Assembly: GCA_020852035.1 (NCBI GenBank)
Contig: JADZBR010000218.1
Coordinates: 1 to 9,286 of the forward strand
Length of the DNA: 9,286 nucleotides
Direction of reading: 5' to 3'
Source of the DNA: Caulobacteraceae bacterium
Lineage (GTDB): Bacteria > Pseudomonadota > Alphaproteobacteria > Caulobacterales > Caulobacteraceae
Numbering within the stretch: position 1 is the stretch's first letter; each line of letters starts with the position of its first letter. Below the pieces are notes generated by a model. That model saw nothing but the letters and a program-made list of their open reading frames with translations. It was not told where the DNA came from and ran no database searches. Position numbers and translations under genes: made by a program. Below, in pieces: positions 4,892 to 9,286 of this stretch.

Positions 4892-7203
4892 AAGCCGAAC
4901 TCCGGCCGCGCCTCGCTGGCCTGGGCGGCTTCCGGCAGGTGGCAGGTGAAGGTCGCGCCGGCCCCCGGTTCGCTCTCCAGCGCCACCCAGCCGCCGTGCA
5001 GCTCGACCAGCGCCTTGACCAGCGCCAGGCCCAGTCCCGGCCCGCCCCGGTCGCGGCTGGTGAAGCGGTCGAAGATGTGCGCCTGCACGTGGAAGGGGAT
5101 GCCGCGCCCGGTGTCGGAGACCCGCAGCTGCACCTCGCCCAGCGCCCGCTCGGCGGCCAGGGTGACGGTTCCGCCCGGCGGGGTCTGGCGCACGGCGTGC
5201 TCCAGCAGGTGGTCGAGCACCTGGTCCAGCCGCCGAACGTCGGAGCGGATCAGGCCGATGTCCTCCGGCGCCAGGCTGGCGATGGTCGCGCCGGCGGCCT
5301 CCACCTCCTTGGCCCAGCGGGCCTCGGCGCGGGCCAGAAGGTCGCGCACGTCGACGTCCTCCAGGTCGAGCGCCATTTCGCCGGCGTCGATCTGGGCCAT
5401 GTCCAGCACGTCGTCGATGGAGCGCGCGAGCTGGGCGGCGGCGGTGCGCACGGCGGCCGCGTGGCCGCGGCCGCGCTCGGAAAGGCCCTCGCCCGAGCGC
5501 TCCAGCAGCTCCGAGTAGCCGATGATGGTGGTGAGCGGCGTGCGTAGCTCATAGGAGACGTTGCCCACGAAGTCGCGCTTCAGCCGCTCGGCCTCCGCCA
5601 GGGCCGCCGAGCGGTCGGCCAGCGCCCCCTCCAGCCGCCGCGCGTCGGTCACGTCGGCGAAGCCGATCAATGTCGCGCCGTCCGGCAAGGGCCGGGACTG
5701 ATAAGCCACGATGCGCGAATCCGAGGTCTTGGCCTCGCCGGCCATCGGCGCCCTGGCCTGCGGGTCGGGGTCGGCCACGCGGCCCTTCAGCTCGCGCCAG
5801 AAGGCCAGGTCGTGCAGGCGCGGTGTGCAGAGCTCCACCACGCCCTCGAAGTCGGCGGCCTGGGCCAGCTGGGCGCCGCTGACGTTCCAGAACTGCTCGA
5901 ACGCCTCGTTGTGCAGCCGCAGGCGCCCGTCGGAGCCGAACACCGCCACCGCGTCGGTCAGCTTGTCGAGGGTCGCCTGCTGCACCTGGATCAGGGCGTT
6001 GAACTGCGACTTCAGCCGCGTCTCGTCGGTGATGTTCGAGAAGAGCAGCAGGAGGCCCCCCTGCGGCATCGGCTGGCGCACCACCCGCACGATGCGGTCG
6101 TCCGGCAGGTGCCAGACGTCGTCCGACGCCGGTCCGGTGGCCTCGTAGCGGGCGAGCTCGGCCGCCTTCCACTTGGCGTAGTCGGCGGTCTCCGGCAGCC
6201 GTCGCCGCTGGCGCAGCCGGTCGAAGATCTCGCCGTGCGTCGGCCGGTCGACCAGCCAGGCCGGCTCCAGCCCCCAGAGGTCGGCGAAGGGGGTGTTGTT
6301 GTAGGCCAGCCGCTTGTCGGCGCCGAACACCGCCACCGCCTCGTTGAGGTGGTTCAGCGTCTCGTCCCGGGCCTGCGCCTGCAGGCGCAGGGCTTCGCGC
6401 GCTTCCTCAGCCTCCGTCACGTCCTCGGCCCAGACGCCGACGCCGCCGCCTTCCAGCGGCTGGGCGGCGAAGCGCAGGGCCCGCCGGCGCCCGTCCAGCG
6501 CCGACCAGCGCAGCGACTCGCGCCGCTCGCCGAGGTTGGCGGCCTCGCTGGCCAGCCGGTCGGCCGCCTGGTCGAAGCTCGCGCCCTTGGCCAGCGCCTC
6601 GGCGGGGCTGGCGACGCCGACGGCGGCGAGCCAGGCGCGGTTGCCCCACACCGGCTTGCCGTCGGCGGCGGCGATCCAGGCCGGCTGGCTGCGCGCGTCG
6701 AGCAGGGCGGCGAAGCGCGGGGCGGTCGGCAGGCCGGCGTCCCCCGCCGGCGCCGAGGAGAGCCTCAGCCAGGCCAGCGCGCCCGCCGCGCGCCCTTCCA
6801 CCGCCACCGCGCCGCGCGGGCCGAGCACCTCGAAGGCGCAGGCTTCGCCGCGCTCGAAGAGGCCCCGCAGCCGCCGGGCGTGGTCGGGGTCGGCGCGCAT
6901 CAGGGCGACCACCAGGCCCTGGGCGTCGGCTTCGGCCCCCAGGGCCGCGGCGCAGGCGATCAGGCTCTCATGGCCGGAGGCGAGGCTGGCCTGGCCGTCC
7001 TCGACGGCGAGCAGGGCGGAATCGAACGCCTCGGCCGAGGCCTGGGCCGCTTCGGTGCGGGCCTCCAGCTCGGCGATGCGGCCCTGGTAGCGGCGGACGC
7101 GGCCGCCGGCCTGCCGCCATTGGGCCAGCGCCCACAGCATGGCGCAGATCGCCAGCGAGACCGCCCCGGCGGCCGCCGCGAGTATCAGCTGGATCTGGCT
7201 CAT
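4888..7203 (-). CDS. divL: Cell-cycle signalling protein, tyrosine-type histidine kinase homologue DivL
   Basis: A 771-residue membrane-anchored kinase homologue. One transmembrane helix lies at about residues 4-27 (IQLILAAAAGAVSLAICAMLWAL). PAS-like domains follow at about 160-264, 281-390 and 409-519, then a DHp-like domain (about 524-605) and an ATPase-like domain (about 650-760). The H-box reads FVGNVSYELRTPLTTIIGYSELL, with Tyr551 in place of the phosphorylated His, the signature of DivL. In Caulobacter, DivL (769 aa, Tyr550) binds CckA and DivK~P to steer CtrA activity and asymmetric division. The N-box is degenerate (DHLLEHAVRQTPPGG: His665 and His669 instead of Asn). The G1 (SDTGRGIP), F (IFDRF) and G2 (GPGLGLALVK) boxes remain. 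The start at 7203 is chosen over an in-frame ATG 33 bp upstream because GGGG precedes it and it gives the expected length. Confidence 0.93.
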   Translation of the reverse strand: MSQIQLILAAAAGAVSLAICAMLWALAQWRQAGGRVRRYQGRIAELEARTEAAQASAEAFDSALLAVEDGQASLASGHESLIACAAALGAEADAQGLVVALMRADPDHARRLRGLFERGEACAFEVLGPRGAVAVEGRAAGALAWLRLSSAPAGDAGLPTAPRFAALLDARSQPAWIAAADGKPVWGNRAWLAAVGVASPAEALAKGASFDQAADRLASEAANLGERRESLRWSALDGRRRALRFAAQPLEGGGVGVWAEDVTEAEEAREALRLQAQARDETLNHLNEAVAVFGADKRLAYNNTPFADLWGLEPAWLVDRPTHGEIFDRLRQRRRLPETADYAKWKAAELARYEATGPASDDVWHLPDDRIVRVVRQPMPQGGLLLLFSNITDETRLKSQFNALIQVQQATLDKLTDAVAVFGSDGRLRLHNEAFEQFWNVSGAQLAQAADFEGVVELCTPRLHDLAFWRELKGRVADPDPQARAPMAGEAKTSDSRIVAYQSRPLPDGATLIGFADVTDARRLEGALADRSAALAEAERLKRDFVGNVSYELRTPLTTIIGYSELLERSGEGLSERGRGHAAAVRTAAAQLARSIDDVLDMAQIDAGEMALDLEDVDVRDLLARAEARWAKEVEAAGATIASLAPEDIGLIRSDVRRLDQVLDHLLEHAVRQTPPGGTVTLAAERALGEVQLRVSDTGRGIPFHVQAHIFDRFTSRDRGGPGLGLALVKALVELHGGWVALESEPGAGATFTCHLPEAAQASEARPEFGF

Positions 7204-7303
7204 GCCGCCCCGGCCCGGCGAATCATGGCCCACCATAGGGCGAGCGAGTCCCAGGCTCCACGCTCCGTTTTCCTCCTGCGCGGATTTGCGCGATGATCGG
7301 GCG
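7204..7303. promoter_or_regulatory. Divergent intergenic region with two GANTC sites
   Basis: These 100 bp separate divL from the divergently read four-gene cluster and must hold both promoters. GAATC at 7220-7224 and GAGTC at 7246-7250 are CcrM-type methylation sites (GANTC). In Caulobacterales such sites in promoters can make transcription depend on replication through the regulator GcrA. On the divL strand CCCTATGG (7233-7240) loosely resembles a -10 element, but I see no convincing -35. No full CtrA box (TTAA-N7-TTAA) is present. Confidence 0.4.
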
Positions 7304-7837
7304 ATGACCCTCCCCGCCTACCCGGTGGCCGCCAACGCCGACGCCGCGCTCGCCGCGCCGCTGGGCCACGCCGCCCGCGCGCGCGAAGCCGGCGCCCTGG
7401 CCGGAGGGGCGGTGCGCTTCACCACCGAACTGGTCGGCCCGGCCTTCGCCACCCGCGAGGCGGCCGAGGCGGCCTATGCCGGTCGCCTGGGCGAGGGCGC
7501 GCGGCTGACCGAGCGCCTCGCCGGCAAGGCCGCGCCGAAGCCCGTCAGGCCGGTCTACCGCGACGGCCGCCGCTGGCCCGCCCCGCCCGCAGAGGGACCG
7601 GCGACGGTGTGGCGGCTGGAGCTGTCCTACTGGAAGGCCGGCGACGAGGCCGAGGCGCCAGCCGACCAGGCCCGCACCCTGCGCCGTCGGGCGACCGCCG
7701 CCGAGCTGGACGCCGAGCGCCTGCGCGCCCTGCGCCGCCAGCCGCTGCGCCCCACCCGCCCGCAGCAGCCGCTGGACATCGGCCTCTTCGAGACCCGCCT
7801 GCCCGAGGCGCCGCACATCGTGGTGGCCGACGAGTGA
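7304..7837 (+). CDS. Protein of unknown function, 177 aa
   Basis: I do not recognise this 177-residue protein. It has no signal peptide, membrane helix or familiar catalytic motif. The first half contains an Ala-rich helical stretch (about 10-34) and a segment FTTELVGPAFATREAAEAAYAG. The middle is rich in Pro and Arg. Residues 102-111 (VWRLELSYWK) look like a beta strand. Residues 122-150 form an Arg-rich helix (QARTLRRRATAAELDAERLRALRRQ), followed by a Pro/Gln-rich link and a tail ending LPEAPHIVVADE. The frame is well supported: codons end almost always in G/C, and the stop overlaps the next gene's GTG by 4 bp. The ATG at 7304 has no strong ribosome binding site. An upstream in-frame extension would run into the divL coding region on the other strand and is unlikely. 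Confidence 0.8.
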   Translation: MTLPAYPVAANADAALAAPLGHAARAREAGALAGGAVRFTTELVGPAFATREAAEAAYAGRLGEGARLTERLAGKAAPKPVRPVYRDGRRWPAPPAEGPATVWRLELSYWKAGDEAEAPADQARTLRRRATAAELDAERLRALRRQPLRPTRPQQPLDIGLFETRLPEAPHIVVADE

Positions 7838-8235
7838 GCCTCTCCGCCCACGCCGCCCCCAGCCTCGACGACTTCGCGCGGATCGCCGAGGCCGCCTACG
7901 CCGAGTTGCCGGCAGAGTTCCGCAAGCTGGCGGGCGAGATCCAGTTCCGCGTGCTCGACTTCGCCGACCAGGAGACCCTGGAGTCGATGGGCATCGACGA
8001 CGCCTTCGAACTCACCGGCCTCTACCACGGGGTCGACCTGACCCAGCGCTCGGTGCTGGACGGCGCGCCGCACGCCCCGATGGTCTTCCTCTACCGCCGC
8101 CCGATCCTCGACGAGTGGGCCGAGAACGGCGAGGTCACCCTCGGCGAACTGATCGCCCACGTGCTGGTGCACGAGATCGGCCATCACTTCGGCTTGTCGG
8201 ACGCGGCGATGCACGCCATCGAGGACCGCGACTGA
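7834..8235 (+). CDS. Minimal zinc metallopeptidase-like (zincin) protein
   Basis: A 133-residue protein matching the small zincin-like family annotated as metallopeptidase family protein (Pfam PF06262, Zincin_1). The C-terminal HVLVHEIGHHFGLSDAAMHAIED holds an HExxHxxGxxD motif. His113, His117 and probably Asp123 would hold zinc, with Glu114 as the general base. Upstream strands include IQFRVLDFADQETLESMGI and PMVFLYRRPILDEWAENGE. No signal peptide is visible, so it should be cytoplasmic. Members of this family have the zinc site but little proven peptidase activity, and the substrate is unknown. The GTG start at 7834 overlaps the preceding stop (GTGA), which suggests translational coupling with the unknown 177-residue protein and possibly a shared task. 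Confidence 0.88.
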   Translation: MSLSAHAAPSLDDFARIAEAAYAELPAEFRKLAGEIQFRVLDFADQETLESMGIDDAFELTGLYHGVDLTQRSVLDGAPHAPMVFLYRRPILDEWAENGEVTLGELIAHVLVHEIGHHFGLSDAAMHAIEDRD

Positions 8236-8246
8236 GGAACCGATTC

Positions 8247-8663
8247 ATGCCGCGCTTTTCCTTCGACCTCGACGCCCTGCGCGAGCATCTGCCCGACAAG
8301 CTCTACCAGCGCGGCGAGGGCTATGCCGAAGGAGGGCGGGTGACGGTCATCGGCCAGCACGGCGGTCGCGTGGTGGCGCAGATCGACGGCGAGAGCGGCC
8401 AGCACACCGTGGAGGTCAACGAGGCGGACGTGACCGACGCGGTCTGCTCCTGCCCGGCCTTCGACGACTGGGGCCTGTGCAAGCACATGGCCGCCCTGGC
8501 GATCGTCGCCAACGCCCTGGACGCCGAGGCGGCGGACGAGGCGCGGGGGCGTCTGGCGCGGCTGGAGCAGGCGCTGGAGATGGAGGGCGCCGAGGCGCTG
8601 GCCGCGCGGCTGGTCGCGCTGGCCAAGGCGTATCCGGAGGTGCTGGACGCCCTGCAGTCCTGA
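8247..8663 (+). CDS. SWIM zinc finger protein
   Basis: A 138-residue protein with a SWIM zinc finger, CxCx8CxH: Cys67, Cys69, Cys78 and His80 in VCSCPAFDDWGLCKHMAAL. The N-terminal 60 residues (DLDALREHLPDKLYQRGEGYAEGGRVTVIGQHGGRVVAQIDG) follow the usual beta-rich SWIM-associated layout. A helical, Ala/Glu-rich tail (about 90-138) follows. SWIM fingers bind nucleic acid or protein and are often found in larger SNF2-type or transposase proteins; this one stands alone, so its partner is unknown. GAGGA (8234-8238), overlapping the previous stop, is a good ribosome binding site with an 8-bp gap to the ATG at 8247. It is probably in one operon with its neighbours. Confidence 0.9.
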   Translation: MPRFSFDLDALREHLPDKLYQRGEGYAEGGRVTVIGQHGGRVVAQIDGESGQHTVEVNEADVTDAVCSCPAFDDWGLCKHMAALAIVANALDAEAADEARGRLARLEQALEMEGAEALAARLVALAKAYPEVLDALQS

Positions 8664-8664
8664 C

Positions 8665-9183
8665 TTGACCGGCGCCCGACGCATCGCGGTGGTCGGGATC
8701 AGCGGATCGGGCAAGAGCACCTATGCGCGCGAGTTAGCCAGGCGAACGGGCCTGCCGCTGCACCATATGGACGCACTCTTCTGGCGCGGCGCCTGGGAGC
8801 CCGTTCCGGAGGCCGAATACCTGGCGGCCCACGAACGCCTGACCGCCGGGGCTGACTGGATCATCGAGGGCTATGTCGATGGGGCGATGACGTCGCGCCT
8901 ACGCCGGGCCGACCAGGTGATCCACCTCGACTATCGCGGCCCGCTCTGCGCCTGGCGGGTGCTGCGGCGCTGGATTGCACATCGCCGGACCAGCCGGCCC
9001 GAGTTGCCGCCGGGGGCCCGCGAACGCCTCAGCCTGTCCTTCCTGCTGCTCGTCCTGCGCCGGGCCGAGCGGCCGGCGATCGAAGCGGCGCTGCAAGGGG
9101 TCGACCCAGCGAAGATCCTTCGCGTGACTTCGCCCCGCCAGCTCGAGTCCATCGCAAAGCTGACGCCCCGTCACGAAACCTGA
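8665..9183 (+). CDS. P-loop nucleotide kinase-like protein (FlaR/adenylate kinase-like)
   Basis: A 172-residue P-loop NTPase. The Walker A motif is GISGSGKST (11-19), right after the first strand RIAVV. It continues with LARRTGLPLHHMDALFW, then WIIEGYVDGAMTSRLRRADQVIHLDYRGPLCAWRVLRRWIAHR. This is the layout of the small adenylate-kinase-like proteins often labelled AAA family ATPase or DNA topology modulation protein FlaR. In them the usual motif is DGNY; here it reads EGYVDG. A basic helix follows and probably forms the lid. The phosphate acceptor is unknown. The start is a TTG at 8665, one base after the SWIM gene stop: any later start would remove the first strand or the P-loop. No clear ribosome binding site is seen, so coupled translation is likely. 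Confidence 0.85.
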   Translation: MTGARRIAVVGISGSGKSTYARELARRTGLPLHHMDALFWRGAWEPVPEAEYLAAHERLTAGADWIIEGYVDGAMTSRLRRADQVIHLDYRGPLCAWRVLRRWIAHRRTSRPELPPGARERLSLSFLLLVLRRAERPAIEAALQGVDPAKILRVTSPRQLESIAKLTPRHET

Positions 9184-9195
9184 CGCCCCCGTCAC
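9160..9195 (+). repeat. Two tandem TGACG-n-CGTCA imperfect palindromes
   Basis: TGACG-CCC-CGTCA (9161-9173) and TGACG-CCCC-CGTCA (9181-9194) are near-identical copies, each followed by C and starting exactly 20 bp apart, about two turns of the helix. Each is itself an inverted repeat. They overlap the last codons and the stop of the kinase-like gene and end 6 bp before a likely -35 element. The position and phasing suggest an operator for the next gene, but they could also be minor RNA hairpins. The regulator is unknown. Confidence 0.55.
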
Positions 9196-9200
9196 TTTCC

Positions 9201-9231
9201 TTGACTTCGCCGCCGGCCTCTGAAACTATCC
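9201..9231 (+). promoter_or_regulatory. Candidate promoter for the gene starting at 9265
   Basis: TTGACT at 9201-9206 is a good -35 element. ACTATC or CTATCC (9225-9231) could be the -10, with 18-19 bp between. The spacing is longer than in the usual Caulobacter class and the -10 is imperfect. It lies downstream of the tandem repeats and 34 bp before a well-formed start region, where a promoter would be expected. Confidence 0.4.
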
Positions 9232-9264
9232 ACCGCTCAGATTGCGCCTAGCGGGAGGAAGCCG

Positions 9265-9286
9265 ATGGCCGACGGCAACATCACCA
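9265..9286 (+). CDS. Start of an unidentified gene, cut by the window end
   Basis: Only seven codons are visible (MADGNIT). The start is supported by a strong Shine-Dalgarno sequence, GGGAGGAA at 9253-9260, four bases before the ATG at 9265, and by a candidate promoter and operator-like repeats upstream. The separate promoter suggests that this is a new transcription unit, not the fifth member of the cluster before it. Seven residues are too few for any functional call. Confidence 0.6.

Noticed and set aside
7204..7236. An 11-residue longer divL start at 7236
   Set aside because: No ribosome binding site precedes it, and the shorter form starts directly before the membrane helix and matches the known DivL length and Tyr position.
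5812..7296. A 494-codon open frame on the + strand opposite divL
   Set aside because: It mirrors divL codons in high-GC DNA. The translation is low-complexity (rich in Gly, Arg, Gln and Val) with no domain, while the minus strand gives a clear DivL.
7139..7303. An N-terminal extension of the 177-residue protein
   Set aside because: It would overlap the start of divL on the other strand and fill the only promoter space; the extension looks like divL shadow sequence.
7204..7303. CtrA binding sites upstream of divL
   Set aside because: I looked for TTAA-N7-TTAA on both strands and found none.
1..9286. CRISPR array, insertion sequence, phage genes, tRNA or rRNA
   Set aside because: I saw no regularly spaced repeats, transposase or integrase motifs, or tRNA-like cloverleaf. 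The accessory content is limited to the TA pair.

Overview
The window is high-GC DNA (third codon positions almost all G or C in most genes) from an alphaproteobacterium, most likely a member of Caulobacterales such as Caulobacter or Phenylobacterium. The strongest evidence is a full-length divL gene. DivL is the tyrosine-for-histidine kinase homologue of the alphaproteobacterial cell-cycle circuit. One promoter also matches the Caulobacter housekeeping pattern (TTGAC, short spacer, GCTANAWC-like -10). I cannot name the genus with confidence.

Left part (1-3958, + strand): the leucine operon with extra genes between its members. The order is the 3' end of leuC, a Phd/YefM antitoxin with a VapC-like PIN toxin, a two-domain VOC (glyoxalase-fold) protein, leuD, a small ABM-fold monooxygenase, and leuB. 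Most joints are tight: 4-bp overlaps at antitoxin/toxin and toxin/VOC, a 1-bp overlap at VOC/leuD, and 9 bp between the ABM gene and leuB. The toxin-antitoxin (TA) pair has clearly more A/T at third positions than its neighbours and so looks acquired. It brings its own promoter, embedded in a 19-bp perfect palindrome that covers the leuC stop codon. The layout implies that an autoregulated TA promoter may also transcribe the VOC gene, leuD, the ABM gene and leuB.

Middle (3959-7203): a 159-bp spacer carries an 18-bp perfect inverted repeat followed by TTTT, with a competing upstream hairpin. It lies directly before a PhyH-type Fe(II)/2-oxoglutarate dioxygenase gene (+). That gene converges on divL (-), and the two stop codons share one CTAG. 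The DivL protein has Tyr551 where histidine kinases have the phosphorylated His. Both conserved Asn of its N-box are His, so it is probably a signalling pseudokinase that works by protein contacts.

Right part (7204-9286, + strand): a 100-bp divergent spacer with two GANTC (CcrM methylation) sites, then a compact cluster of four small genes. These are an unrecognised 177-aa protein, a minimal zincin-type metallopeptidase, a SWIM zinc-finger protein and a P-loop nucleotide kinase-like protein. Past them, two TGACG-n-CGTCA repeats spaced exactly 20 bp lie just upstream of a likely promoter and a strong ribosome binding site for a gene cut off by the window end.

I see no CRISPR array, tRNA, rRNA, insertion sequence or phage gene. 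The least ordinary region is the TA-split leu operon with its palindromic, probably leaderless promoter. No completely new system is evident.
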